This document shows, piece after piece, positions 8,503-17,274 of a stretch of 64,000 nt of DNA. Each line of letters begins with the position of its first letter. Within the stretch, counting starts at the first letter, position 1. The notes below the pieces were generated by a model. That model was given only the letters and a program-made list of their open reading frames with translations, had not been told where the DNA came from and made no database searches. Source of the stretch: VRUE01 sp963753245 (GTDB taxonomy: Bacteria; Actinomycetota; Thermoleophilia; Solirubrobacterales; 70-9); contig CAVWBK010000009.1 in the NCBI GenBank assembly GCA_963753245.1, positions 118,894 to 182,893 of the forward strand, in the 5' to 3' direction. Both the position numbers and the translations under genes were made by a program.

Positions 8503-9396
8503 TCAGAGATCCTCGGCGATCCGCGGGGCTTCGCGGTTGAAGATCCAGGCGCCGAGGACGCAGACGGCGACGAAGATCACAGCCGCGGGTAGAAGGTGGA
8601 TCCAACCCCCCGCCGCTTCGACCGCGGTGGGGGCGTAGTGGATGGCCTTGCCTTCCACGTATGTCGGCGTTTGTGGTTCGCCGAGGACCCAGACCCGCAC
8701 CTGCTCGAAGATCACCGCAAGGGGGTTGATCAACAGCAGCTGTTCGTAGGTCTTGTTTTCGAAAGCGGTGATCGGATAGAGGATCGGTGTCGCGTAAAAC
8801 AACACCTGAGCGACCACCAACCAAATGATCGAGACGTCGCGGAAGCGCACGTAGAGGACCGACAGCGCCATGCTCAACCCGGTGGTGAAGACGATCAGCG
8901 CCGCCAGGGCAACGGGGAAGAGCAGCCAGGTCCAGGTCGGGTCGACGCCGAAGGCGAGCAGGAAGACGAAGACGATGACCACGTTGAGGCCGAAGTTGAA
9001 GACGCCCGTGAGCACCGTGGCAAGCGGGATCACCAGGCGCGGGAACTGAGTCTTGCGGACGATGCCCTCCTGGCCCACCACCGAGGTCACGGCGTTCGTG
9101 CTCGATTCCTGGAAGAAGGTGAAGAGGACGATGCCCAGCAAAAGCATCACCGGGTAGTGGATGACCTGTTCGCTGCCCACCCTGAAGACCTGGGTGAAGA
9201 CGAAGAGCAGCACACCGAACAGCATCAGTGGCCGCATCAGCGACCAGAGGTAGCCGAAAACGGTGCCGAAATAGGTTTTCTTGAATTCGGTCACCGCCAT
9301 CAGCCAGAGCAGGTCGAAGAAACGCTGACGTCCTCCTCCCAGGGCCGACGGTCCGCGGACCTCGCGCAGGCTCGAATCGGCCGCCTCCCCGCTCAC
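8503..9396 (-). CDS. wzm: ABC-2 type polysaccharide export permease (Wzm-like)
   Basis: The membrane subunit of an ABC exporter for a lipid-linked polysaccharide. The chosen GTG start gives 297 residues and makes a GTGA overlap with the wzt stop, indicating translational coupling; a longer open frame upstream of this start is antisense noise. About six membrane segments are visible, including FGYLWSLMRPLMLFGVLLFVF, LATVLTGVFNFGLNVVIVFVF and IWLVVAQVLFYATPILYP. The ATPILYP segment near the C-terminal third is characteristic of this family. It works with the adjacent Wzt ATPase to move finished chains to the outer face of the membrane. Confidence 0.92.
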   Translation of the reverse strand: MSGEAADSSLREVRGPSALGGGRQRFFDLLWLMAVTEFKKTYFGTVFGYLWSLMRPLMLFGVLLFVFTQVFRVGSEQVIHYPVMLLLGIVLFTFFQESSTNAVTSVVGQEGIVRKTQFPRLVIPLATVLTGVFNFGLNVVIVFVFLLAFGVDPTWTWLLFPVALAALIVFTTGLSMALSVLYVRFRDVSIIWLVVAQVLFYATPILYPITAFENKTYEQLLLINPLAVIFEQVRVWVLGEPQTPTYVEGKAIHYAPTAVEAAGGWIHLLPAAVIFVAVCVLGAWIFNREAPRIAEDL

Positions 9397-10613
9397 CGGC
9401 TCGTTCCCTCGATCGGGCTCGTCGTCGTGCTCTGCGGGAGCGTGACCACGCCGCGGTCTCCGGCTCCACCGAAGACGACGAAGTCGAGCGCATTGTGGAT
9501 GTCGAGCGCGACCCCACCTTCCAGCAGGCGGTTGATGCCGCAATGCACGAAATAGTGGCCCGGCCCGAGCAGGTTGGGGGCCATCGTCGCGACCTCCAGG
9601 CGTTCGCCGGCCTTGATCGCGGGTGGGGGATCGCCGCCGATCGGCGCCCGGATCTGGCAGACGCCGACACCGTCGGCGTTGACGAGCAGGTAGCCGACGC
9701 TCAGCGCGGCAAAGTCCCTTCGCGCTTCGATCTCGATCTCGATCCGGATCTGCTCGCCGTGCTCAACCGAGGTGACCCGCTCCCCCTTCGAGTTGACGAT
9801 CCGGGCGTCCAGCATCCGGACCGGCGCGTCCTCCCCCGGTCCGGCGGCAGGCATGACCTCGGCCGCGGCGGCTTGCTCGAAGTTGAGGCGCAGGTATCGC
9901 CGGCCGACCTCTTCGGGCTCGCCGACGTGGACGAGGTGGCCGTCGTTGATCAGCATCGCCCGATGGCAGTACTCCTCGACGGTGGTCATCTGGTGGGTGA
10001 CCAGGATGATCGTCTTGCCCGCGGCTTTCATCTCGCGAAACGCGTCGGCGCACTTCTGCTGGAAGGCGGCGTCGCCCACGGCGAGGACCTCGTCGATCAG
10101 CAGGACATCGGCGTCGACCTCCAGCATCAGCGAGAACGCGAGCCGCACCATCATCCCTGAGGAGTAGTTCTTCAGCTTCAGGTCGACGAATTCCTCGAGT
10201 TCGGCGAACTCGATCACGGCGTCGAGCCGGTTGCGCGACTCCTGCGGCGTGAGGCCCATCATCACCCCGTTGAGGACGACGTTCTCGCGAGCGCTGAGCT
10301 CGGCGTTGAAGCCCACACCCAGCTCGATGAACGGGGCCAGTCGCCCGGCGAGGCGGATCGTCCCCGAGTCGGCCCGGTAGATGCTGGCGAGCAGCTTCAG
10401 CAGGGTGCTCTTGCCGGAGCCGTTGCGCCCGACGATGCCGAAGAACTCACCCTGCTCGATCTCGAACGAGACCCCGTCGAGCGCCTTCAGCTCGCGGTAG
10501 TCGCGGGCGGCGAACGGTCTGACCACACGCTCTTTGAGCGAGTCGACCCGGTGGGTGGGAATGCGGAAGGACTTGTGCAGGCCCTCGACCTGGATCGCCA
10601 GAGCATCGCTCAC
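9393..10613 (-). CDS. wzt: Polysaccharide ABC transporter ATPase with C-terminal Wzt domain
   Basis: A 406-residue ATPase that powers glycan export through Wzm. Walker A is GRNGSGKST at residues 62-70, the ABC signature is YSSGMMVRLAFS, and Walker B is ADVLLIDEVLAVGD. Residues after about 260 form the Wzt C-terminal beta domain (VRMLDARIVNSKGE...NADGVGVCQIR...GHYFVHCGINRL), which in the O9a system binds the chain terminus before export. The start is GTG at 10613 (GTG AGC GAT GCT CTG); the frame stays open for another 1.25 kb upstream across the opposite-strand GT2 gene, which is chance. It diverges from that GT2 gene. Confidence 0.93.
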   Translation of the reverse strand: MSDALAIQVEGLHKSFRIPTHRVDSLKERVVRPFAARDYRELKALDGVSFEIEQGEFFGIVGRNGSGKSTLLKLLASIYRADSGTIRLAGRLAPFIELGVGFNAELSARENVVLNGVMMGLTPQESRNRLDAVIEFAELEEFVDLKLKNYSSGMMVRLAFSLMLEVDADVLLIDEVLAVGDAAFQQKCADAFREMKAAGKTIILVTHQMTTVEEYCHRAMLINDGHLVHVGEPEEVGRRYLRLNFEQAAAAEVMPAAGPGEDAPVRMLDARIVNSKGERVTSVEHGEQIRIEIEIEARRDFAALSVGYLLVNADGVGVCQIRAPIGGDPPPAIKAGERLEVATMAPNLLGPGHYFVHCGINRLLEGGVALDIHNALDFVVFGGAGDRGVVTLPQSTTTSPIEGTSR

Positions 10614-10655
10614 CGGCGGAACGCTAGCGTGGTCTCGCCGTGTCAGGCTTTCCCT

Positions 10656-11617
10656 GTGAGAGGGGCCGGACCGGTGGCGGTTGTGATTCCCAGCTGGAAC
10701 TCGCTGGATCTGCTGCCGCGCTGCCTGGCCTCGGTCCAGCGCCAAGAGGCGGAGATCGAGCTGCTCGTCGTGGATAACGGATCCGCTGACGGCTCGCTCG
10801 AGTACCTGGAGCGGGAGGGAGTTCCCCACGTTGCCCTGCCGGAGAACATCGGCTTTGCCGCCGCCGTGAACCTCGGCGTCGCGCGCACCGGCGCCGCCGC
10901 GGTGCTGGTGCTGAACGTTGACACCGAGCTGGAGCCAGGCTGCCTGGCTGGGCTGCTCGATGCCCTGGAGGCCGATCCGAGCCTCGGCGGTGTGCAGCCG
11001 CGCATCCTCCAGCTCGAGGAGCCACGGCCCGATTTCGGCAACGCCCACCTCTACAGCGTGGGCCAGGCTCTTCTTCGTGATGGGCGGGCGATCGAGCTCG
11101 GGGCGGGGGAGGCCCAGACTCCCGGTCGGACCTCGGCGATCCGCGAGGTCTTTGGAGTCTGTGGTGCGGCCTGCCTCCTCCGGCGCGCGATGTTTGACCA
11201 ACTGGGCGGCTATGACGAGAGCTACTTCGCCTTCTATGAGGACGTCGACCTCAACGTGCGCGGGCGGATCGCCGGCTGGCGCTTCGCCTATGTGCCCGAG
11301 CCCGTCGTCTGGCACATCGGGAATGCCTCCTGGAAGGCCGGCTTCGCGCGCCCATCGGCGGACAACGCGCGGCTCGTCGCCCGCAATCGCCTCGCCACCC
11401 AGGTCAAGTTCATGCCCGCTCACCGCGCTACCGCGGATCGCCGTGGTCGAGGTCGGTGCCCTGCTCCGGGCGGCGGCACAACGGCGCCTGCGGGCGACGC
11501 TGGCGGGCAAGCTCGCGCGCTCTTTGGCGCCTGCCCGGGCTGCTCGCCGAGCGCCACCGCCTGCGCGAGGAGGGCGACCCTGAGCGCGCCCGCCGTTGGC
11601 TCGGCGTCGCGTCCTAA
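10656..11617 (+). pseudogene. GT2 rhamnosyltransferase-like gene with two apparent +1 frameshifts
   Basis: Starts at GTG 10656 and encodes a clear GT2 domain: VAVVIPSWNS, VVDNGSADGS, LVLNVDTELEPG, then GGYDESYFAFYEDVDLNVRGR. After VKFM at about 11414 the expected C-terminus continues in another frame (PLTALPRIAVVEVGALLRAAAQ), as if one extra C lay in CCC at 11415-11417. After about 11515 it moves again to WRLPGLLAERHRLREEGD and ends ARRWLGVAS at TAA 11615-11617. The repaired gene ends 6 bases before the convergent GT2 stop. Read without shifts it would run to 11840, deep into the opposite gene. It is either a true pseudogene or carries two sequencing insertions. Confidence 0.72.
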
Positions 11618-11623
11618 GCCCGC

Positions 11624-12544
11624 CTACGGCTGCGCAGGCCGAGCGCCTCGCCGGGCGGAGATCTCCAGCAGTTTGGCCTCGCCGGCCCCGCGGCGCTCCA
11701 GGCCGGCGCCGTCGCGCCAGCCGCGCAGGCGCCCCCGCAGTCCCTCGGTGGTGTGGTCGCGGAGGATCTGGCCGGCACAGATCGCCCCCTCGCAGGCGAG
11801 CACCCGCGCCGCGGCGTGCGGCCGCGACATCACCCCGTAGCGGCGCAGCATGTAGCCGCGGCCCCAACCGGTACGGGCATACTTGCGCCCGGAGGCGGCG
11901 CCGAGGCTCGCCGAATAGGCGTGCAGCGCCCTCGCCCCCGGCGCCAGCCGGCAGCGCCCGCCCGCGGCGGCGATTCTCAGGGCCAGGTCGAGGTCCTCCA
12001 GGTAGAGGAAAATTCGTTCGTCGAAGCCGCCCACGGTCCGCAGCGCCTCATACCGGTAGAGCGCCGCACCGCCGGTCGGGCCGAGCGGGGGCGCTGCAGA
12101 CTCGAGCGCGCTGAGCGGTTCGCCATTGAGGTAATCGAAGCCCATCAGGGTGCGGTCGGCGACGACGCCAGCGGAGTCGATCAGCTCGGGGTGGCGCTCC
12201 TGGAGCAGCACGCCGGCCACCATCTGCGTCTTCTCGTCGAGCGCGCTGAGTAGCTCAGCGATGAAGTCGGGGCGGCACTCGGCGTCGTTGTTGAGGAGGA
12301 TCACGGGATCGCCCGGGGCGGCCTCGAGCGCCCTGTTGATCGCCGGCCCAAAGCCGAAATTCCGCTCCAGCTCGACCACCTTGACGTCGGGGAACTCGGT
12401 CCGCATGAAGGCCGCCGAGCCGTCCCTGGAGCCGTTGTCGATGACCACGACGTCGACCGGCCGGGTCTGCTCGGCGAGGCTGCGCAGCACCCGCCCGAGC
12501 AGGCTTCGGGCGTTGTAGGTCGGGATGTAAACCGTTGGTCTCAC
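11624..12544 (-). CDS. GT2 family glycosyltransferase
   Basis: A 306-residue glycosyltransferase. The start chosen is GTG 12544, which begins RPTVYIPTYNARSLL; a longer frame upstream overlaps rmlA and has no family similarity. Motifs are VVIDNGSRDGS, the NNDAECRPD metal site and GGFDERIFLYLEDLDLALR, typical of rhamnosyltransferase-like GT2 enzymes that use nucleotide sugars at the membrane. It diverges from rmlA across 36 bases, so the dTDP-rhamnose genes next door may supply its donor; that link is inference. The C-terminal 70 residues are basic. Confidence 0.86.
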   Translation of the reverse strand: MRPTVYIPTYNARSLLGRVLRSLAEQTRPVDVVVIDNGSRDGSAAFMRTEFPDVKVVELERNFGFGPAINRALEAAPGDPVILLNNDAECRPDFIAELLSALDEKTQMVAGVLLQERHPELIDSAGVVADRTLMGFDYLNGEPLSALESAAPPLGPTGGAALYRYEALRTVGGFDERIFLYLEDLDLALRIAAAGGRCRLAPGARALHAYSASLGAASGRKYARTGWGRGYMLRRYGVMSRPHAAARVLACEGAICAGQILRDHTTEGLRGRLRGWRDGAGLERRGAGEAKLLEISARRGARPAQP

Positions 12545-12580
12545 GGGTTCTTCTCGCAGTAAGTAGGGTTCCAGCCTGGC

Positions 12581-13657
12581 ATGGACGCCCTGAAGGGACT
12601 GATTCTCTCCGGTGGCGCCGGCACCCGCCTGCGCCCCATAACCCATACCTCGGCGAAGCAGCTTGTGCCCGTCGCCAACAAACCCGTGCTCTTCTACGGG
12701 ATCGAGGCGCTGGTCGAGGCGGGCATCACCGAGATCGGGATCATCATCGCGCCGGAGACCGGCGATGAGATCAAGGAAGCTGCCGGCGAGGGCTCCGCCT
12801 TCGGGGCGAAGATCACCTACATCCTGCAGGACAAGCCGGCGGGGCTCGCCCACGCGGTGCTGACCGCCGAGGAGTTCATCGGCGACTCGCCTTTCATCAT
12901 GTACCTGGGCGACAACCTGCTCGCCGATGGCCTGACCGGGTTGGTCTCGACCTTTCGCGCCGAGCAGCCCGACGCGCTGATCCTGCTCACCCCGGTCGAT
13001 GACCCGCAGTCCTACGGTGTCGCCGAGCTCGATGGCGAGCGCATCGTGCGCTTGGTCGAGAAGCCCAAGGACCCGCCCTCCAACCTCGCACTGGTCGGCG
13101 TCTACCTCTTCGGTTCACCGATCTTCGACGCGGCGCGGGCGCTTCAGCCTTCCTGGCGCGGTGAGCTCGAGATCACCGAGGCGATCCAGGGTCTGATCGA
13201 CGACGGCCACCGGGTCCAATCGGAGATCGTTCGCGGCTGGTGGAAGGACACCGGCCAGCTCGCCGACATGCTCGCGGCGAATCGGCTCGTGCTCGAGGAG
13301 ATCGAGACGCGGCTGCACGGTGAGATTGACGAGGGCTCGCGGGTCGAGGGCCGGGTCGTTCTTGAGCAGGGGGCGACGATCACCGACTCGGTGGTTCGCG
13401 GTCCAGCGGTGATCGGTGCCGGGGCCAGCATCGAGAACGCCTACATCGGCCCCTACACCTCGATCGGCGAGGGCGTCCGGGTCCGCCGCGCCGAGATCGA
13501 GCACTCGATCATCCTCGCCGGCTCGGTGGTCGAAGACCTCGGCACGCGGCTGGAGGCGAGCCTGCTCGGCCGCAACGTGAAGCTGATCCGCAGCGACGGG
13601 ATGCCGAAAACGCTGCGCCTGCTGGTCGGCGACAACTCGGTGATCGAGATCATCTAG
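12581..13657 (+). CDS. rmlA: Glucose-1-phosphate thymidylyltransferase, long form
   Basis: Makes dTDP-glucose from dTTP and glucose 1-phosphate, the first step to dTDP-L-rhamnose. The nucleotidyltransferase signature GGAGTRLRP is at residues 11-19, followed by KQLVPVANKP, MYLGDN and a VEKPKDPPS segment. From about residue 245 a left-handed beta-helix tail (VEGRVVLEQGATI...VVRGPAVIGAGASI) extends the enzyme to 358 residues, as in the long RmlA class of actinobacteria and archaea rather than the roughly 290-residue enterobacterial form. Its stop overlaps the rmlD GTG start (TAGTG), so the genes rmlA-rmlD-rmlB are co-transcribed. Confidence 0.93.
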   Translation: MDALKGLILSGGAGTRLRPITHTSAKQLVPVANKPVLFYGIEALVEAGITEIGIIIAPETGDEIKEAAGEGSAFGAKITYILQDKPAGLAHAVLTAEEFIGDSPFIMYLGDNLLADGLTGLVSTFRAEQPDALILLTPVDDPQSYGVAELDGERIVRLVEKPKDPPSNLALVGVYLFGSPIFDAARALQPSWRGELEITEAIQGLIDDGHRVQSEIVRGWWKDTGQLADMLAANRLVLEEIETRLHGEIDEGSRVEGRVVLEQGATITDSVVRGPAVIGAGASIENAYIGPYTSIGEGVRVRRAEIEHSIILAGSVVEDLGTRLEASLLGRNVKLIRSDGMPKTLRLLVGDNSVIEII

Positions 13658-14502
13658 TGAAGTTCCTGGTCGCAGGCGCCGCCGGAATGTTGGGCAGCGA
13701 CGTGATGCTCGCCGCCGCCAATGCCGGCCACGTCGTCGTCGGCTTCGGTCACTCCGAGCTCGACGTCACCGACGCGGCGGCGGTCGAGGCAAAGCTCGAG
13801 GCCGAGCGGCCCGACGTGGTCATCAACTGCGCTGCCTGGACCGACGTCGACGGCGCCGAGGAAGCCGAGGAGGAGGCGATGGCGGTCAACGGCAGCGGCG
13901 CCGGCAACCTCGCCGCCGCCGCCGCCGCGGTCGAAGCGACGATCGTCTACGTCTCCAGCGACTACGTCTTTGACGGCGCCAAGCGCGCCCCCTACGTGGA
14001 GAGCGACCAGCCGGCGCCGCTCTCCGCCTATGGCCGCACGAAGCTGGCCGGAGAGGAGGCGAGCGCGGTGGCCAATCCCCGCCACTTCATCGTCCGCTCC
14101 TCCTGGCTCTTTGGGATCGCCGGCCCCAACTTCGTCGAGACGATGCTGCGCCTGGCGGCCGATCACGGCGAGGTCCTCGTCGTCCGCGACCAGGTTGGCT
14201 CGCCGACCTACACCTGGCATCTGGCGCACAGCATCGTGCGCCTCGTCGAGGGACTCGAGCACGGAATCCACCACATGGCCGCGGCCGGAGCCTGCTCGTG
14301 GTATGAGTTCGCGCGGGAGATCTTCGAGCAGGCCGAGGTCGAGTGCAAAGTGCTCTCCGCGACGACCGACATGCTCGGTCGCCCGGCGCCACGGCCGCCC
14401 TATTCTGCGCTGGTCAGCCAGCGCGAGCACGCGATCGGCCTGCCCCGCTGGCAGGACGGCCTTGCGGGGTATCTGGCCCAGCGAGAGGGAGGCAAGCAGT
14501 GA
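13657..14502 (+). CDS. rmlD: dTDP-4-dehydrorhamnose reductase (copy 1)
   Basis: The last step of dTDP-L-rhamnose synthesis: NAD(P)H-dependent reduction of the 4-keto sugar. It is a 281-residue short-chain dehydrogenase fold with FLVAGAAGMLGSDV at the N-terminus, the family segment VVINCAAWTDVDGAEE, SSDYVFDGAKRAPY and the catalytic Tyr-x3-Lys in SAYGRTKLAGEE. The GTG start shares a base with the rmlA stop, and its TGA overlaps the rmlB GTG (GTGA). A second homologue lies at 19096-19959 on the other strand. Confidence 0.92.
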   Translation: MKFLVAGAAGMLGSDVMLAAANAGHVVVGFGHSELDVTDAAAVEAKLEAERPDVVINCAAWTDVDGAEEAEEEAMAVNGSGAGNLAAAAAAVEATIVYVSSDYVFDGAKRAPYVESDQPAPLSAYGRTKLAGEEASAVANPRHFIVRSSWLFGIAGPNFVETMLRLAADHGEVLVVRDQVGSPTYTWHLAHSIVRLVEGLEHGIHHMAAAGACSWYEFAREIFEQAEVECKVLSATTDMLGRPAPRPPYSALVSQREHAIGLPRWQDGLAGYLAQREGGKQ

Positions 14503-15482
14503 AGATTCTGATCACCGGCGCCGCCGGTTTCATCGGCTCCACCTACGTGCGTCTGATCGAGGCCGAGCACGAGGTCACGGTGCTCGACAAGCTGACCTAC
14601 GCGGGGCGCCGCGAGAACCTGCCCGAGGGGGTCGAGCTGATCGTCGGTGGGATCGAGGACCCGGCGATCGTCCGCGAGGCGATGGCCGGCGCCGACGCGG
14701 TCGTCAACTTCGCCGCCGAGTCACACGTCGACCGCTCGATCGCCGATCAGGACGTCTTCGCCCGCACCCACGTGATCGGCACCAGCGTGCTGCTCGACGC
14801 CGCCCGCGAGCTGGAGGTCAGTCGTTACCTGCAGGTCTCCACCGATGAGGTCTACGGCTCGATCGATTCGGGCTCCTTCACCGAGGCCTCGCCGCTTGAC
14901 CCCTCCTCGCCCTACTCGGCGACCAAGGCGGCCGGCGACCTGCTGGTCAGTGCCCACGCTCACACCTACGGAATCGAGGCCGTGATCTGCCGCGGCTCCA
15001 ACAACTACGGCCCGCGCCAGTACCCCGAGAAGCTGATCCCGCTGATCGTTCTGAACGCTCTGCACGGCGACCGATTGCCGGTCTACGGCGACGGACGCCA
15101 GGTCCGTAACTGGCTCTTCGTCGAGGATTTCTGTCGCGGCATCCACGCGGTCCTCACCGAGGGACGTCCGGGAGAGGCCTACAACGTCGGCGGCCCCGAT
15201 GAGTGCGAGAACATCGAGGTGGTCAGGCGGGTGCTTGAGCTGACCGGCGCCGAGGAGTCATTGATCGAGTACGTCAGCGATCGGCCCGGCCACGACCGCC
15301 GCTACTCGCTGGGCTCAGAGAAGATCCGCGCTGAGCTCGGCTGGTCGGCCGAGGTGCGCTTCGAGGAGGGGCTTAAGCGAACGGTCGCCTGGTATCGCGA
15401 CAACGAGGAGTGGTGGGCGCCAATCCGCTCGGGCGAGTACCGCGCCTACTATGAGAAGCACTACGGCCGCGCCCTCGGCTAG
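14499..15482 (+). CDS. rmlB: dTDP-glucose 4,6-dehydratase
   Basis: Converts dTDP-glucose to dTDP-4-keto-6-deoxyglucose with bound NAD+. The start GTG 14499 overlaps the rmlD stop and gives 327 residues beginning KILITGAAGFIGSTYVRL. Diagnostic segments are FAAESHVDRSI, STDEVYGSIDSG, SPYSATKAAGDL (Tyr-x3-Lys), CRGSNNYGPRQYPEKLIPL and GRQVRNWLFVEDFCRGI. It is the third gene of the rmlA-rmlD-rmlB operon. The matching epimerase gene rmlC lies 3 kb away on the opposite strand. Confidence 0.94.
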   Translation: MKILITGAAGFIGSTYVRLIEAEHEVTVLDKLTYAGRRENLPEGVELIVGGIEDPAIVREAMAGADAVVNFAAESHVDRSIADQDVFARTHVIGTSVLLDAARELEVSRYLQVSTDEVYGSIDSGSFTEASPLDPSSPYSATKAAGDLLVSAHAHTYGIEAVICRGSNNYGPRQYPEKLIPLIVLNALHGDRLPVYGDGRQVRNWLFVEDFCRGIHAVLTEGRPGEAYNVGGPDECENIEVVRRVLELTGAEESLIEYVSDRPGHDRRYSLGSEKIRAELGWSAEVRFEEGLKRTVAWYRDNEEWWAPIRSGEYRAYYEKHYGRALG

Positions 15483-15484
15483 TC

Positions 15485-16315
15485 GTGCACCTCAGGCAGA
15501 AGGCGCTCTACCTGGCCAAGGCGCTCGCCCGGCGGGCGATCTGGGGCCCCGCCGACATCGCCGGGCGGCTGCGGGGCGCCAAGACCCCGCCGCGGGGGCT
15601 CTCCTACGTCGGCCATGGTGACTTCGAGGCCGTCGGGCGGGAGTTCTTCGGCTTCTTCAAGGAGCTCGGCGGGCTCGGCCCCGGTGACCGGGTCCTCGAT
15701 CTCGGCAGCGGCCTCGGCCGCATGGCGCTGCCGCTTCTCGATTACCTGCAGGAGGGCTCCTACGCGGGCTTTGACGTCGGCAGGGCGATGGTCCGCTGGT
15801 GCGCGCGCAACATAACTCCCGCCCATCCCAACTTCGAGTTCTCCTGGGTGCCGGTCTACAACGGCATGTACAACCCGTTTGGAACCCTCTCGGCGAGCGA
15901 GTACCGGTTCCCCTTCGAGGACTCCTGCTTTGACTTCGCCTTCGCGACCTCGCTCTTCACCCATCTCTTTCGCGGCGACGTCGAGCACTACCTGAGCGAA
16001 ACGGCGCGCGTGCTCAAACCGGGCGGTACCGGCTTCTTCACCTTCTTCCTGCTCACACCGGAGGCGCGCAGAGAGCTTGCCGCCGGCGCGACGATGCTCT
16101 CCTTCGAGCACCGACTCGAGGGCGGCGAGACGGTCCTCGACCCGCGCAGCCCCGAGCGCGGGGTCGCCTTTGACCTCGAGGAGCTCGGCGCAATGATGAG
16201 CGCGGCGGGGCTCCTGGTGGACGAGCCGATCTACCCCGGCCTCTGGGCGAACTCACCGAAAGGGCTCACTCTGCAGGACATCGTCATCGTCCGACGAGCG
16301 TCGGGCGAGGCTTAG
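15485..16315 (+). CDS. SAM-dependent methyltransferase
   Basis: A 276-residue class I methyltransferase. Motif I is RVLDLGSGLGRMALPLL near residues 70-86; later motifs are FDVGRAMVRWC and ARVLKPGGTGFFTFFLL. The GTG start lies 2 bases after the rmlB stop, so it belongs to the rml operon and probably methylates a sugar or lipid intermediate of the glycan. It converges on the next GT2 gene with a 4-base stop overlap. The substrate cannot be read from sequence. Confidence 0.8.
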   Translation: MHLRQKALYLAKALARRAIWGPADIAGRLRGAKTPPRGLSYVGHGDFEAVGREFFGFFKELGGLGPGDRVLDLGSGLGRMALPLLDYLQEGSYAGFDVGRAMVRWCARNITPAHPNFEFSWVPVYNGMYNPFGTLSASEYRFPFEDSCFDFAFATSLFTHLFRGDVEHYLSETARVLKPGGTGFFTFFLLTPEARRELAAGATMLSFEHRLEGGETVLDPRSPERGVAFDLEELGAMMSAAGLLVDEPIYPGLWANSPKGLTLQDIVIVRRASGEA

Positions 16316-17238
16316 TCCCCGCGCCTGGCGATCGCGCCGCGCAGCGAGGAGACGAGTAGTTTGACGCCGACCCCGAGGTACACGCAGGCGTCCAGCAGCG
16401 GGTTCTCGCCCGCTTCGAACTTGCGATAGAAGCGCCCCATCGAGCGGTGGAAGGCGATGTTGTGGCGCAGGCCCCGGTGGCTCTTCTTGCGCGTCGTGCC
16501 GCCCTTCACGTGGAGGCTGGAGACCCGCCCGTCATAGACGATCCGCCAGCCCGCCAGGCCGAAGCGCTTGCACCAATCGAGGTCGTCCATGTAGAGCCAG
16601 TAGCCCTCATCGAGAAGCCCGACCTCATCGATCGCCGCCTTGCGGGTCAGCATGTAGGCGCCGCTGATCAGTTCCACCTCGCCGAGCTCGTGTTCGCCCA
16701 GCTCGGGCGCGTGGTACTGATCGAAGCGGCCCCCGAAGCGGTGGCCGAGACCGAGCCAGTGCGAGACGGCACCCAGCGGGGTGGGAAAGTTGCTCTTCGC
16801 CGCGTGGTCGAGGCTCCCGTCGCGCTTCTCCAGCCGGCAGGTGGCGATCCCGATGCCGCCGTCCTGCGCCATCAGCGCCATCATGTGATCGAGCGAGCCG
16901 GGATAGATCTCGGTGTCGGGATTGAGGAGCAGGACGTAGGGTGCCTCGACTTGGCGCAGGACAATGTTGTTGGCGATGCAAAAGCCGGAGTTCCAATCGA
17001 GTGGGTGCAGGGTCACCTCGGGGAACTCGGCCCGCACCATCTCTGGCGTGCCGTCGGTGCTGGCGTTGTCGACGACGTGGATGCGGGTCGGCCCTCCCGT
17101 GTAGGGATGGTCGCGCAGGGTTCTAAGGCACGCTCGCAGCAGCTCCAGCGCCCCGGTCGAGGAGACGATCACGACCTCGAGCCCCGGGCCACCCTCGACC
17201 GCCTGCGGCGAACCCTCTTGCAGCGGGGATACGCCCAT
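16312..17238 (-). CDS. GT2 family glycosyltransferase
   Basis: A 308-residue enzyme with the GT2 fold: VVIVSSTGALELLRACL, VVDNASTDGTPEMV, LLLNPDTEIYPGS (DxD) and LLDEGYWLYMDDLDWCKRF. The C-terminal segment VKGGTTRKKSHRGLRHNIAFHRSMGRFYRK is typical of rhamnosyltransferases that act on lipid-linked glycans. It is transcribed toward the methyltransferase gene, and the start is separated from the divergent LhgO gene by 36 bases. Donor and acceptor are unknown. Confidence 0.86.
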   Translation of the reverse strand: MGVSPLQEGSPQAVEGGPGLEVVIVSSTGALELLRACLRTLRDHPYTGGPTRIHVVDNASTDGTPEMVRAEFPEVTLHPLDWNSGFCIANNIVLRQVEAPYVLLLNPDTEIYPGSLDHMMALMAQDGGIGIATCRLEKRDGSLDHAAKSNFPTPLGAVSHWLGLGHRFGGRFDQYHAPELGEHELGEVELISGAYMLTRKAAIDEVGLLDEGYWLYMDDLDWCKRFGLAGWRIVYDGRVSSLHVKGGTTRKKSHRGLRHNIAFHRSMGRFYRKFEAGENPLLDACVYLGVGVKLLVSSLRGAIARRGD

Positions 17239-17274
17239 TGCCGGATCCTAGCCGAGCGCCTCTAGACTGGCCGC

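Noticed and set aside
10614..11867. N-terminal extension of the Wzt frame by 418 codons
   Set aside because: It lies antisense to the GT2 gene and has no ABC-protein similarity. The GTG at 10613 gives a normal-length Wzt.
13910..13935. GCCGCC trinucleotide run in rmlD as a phase-variation tract
   Set aside because: It encodes an in-frame poly-Ala stretch with imperfect units. Slippage in whole triplets would not switch the gene off.
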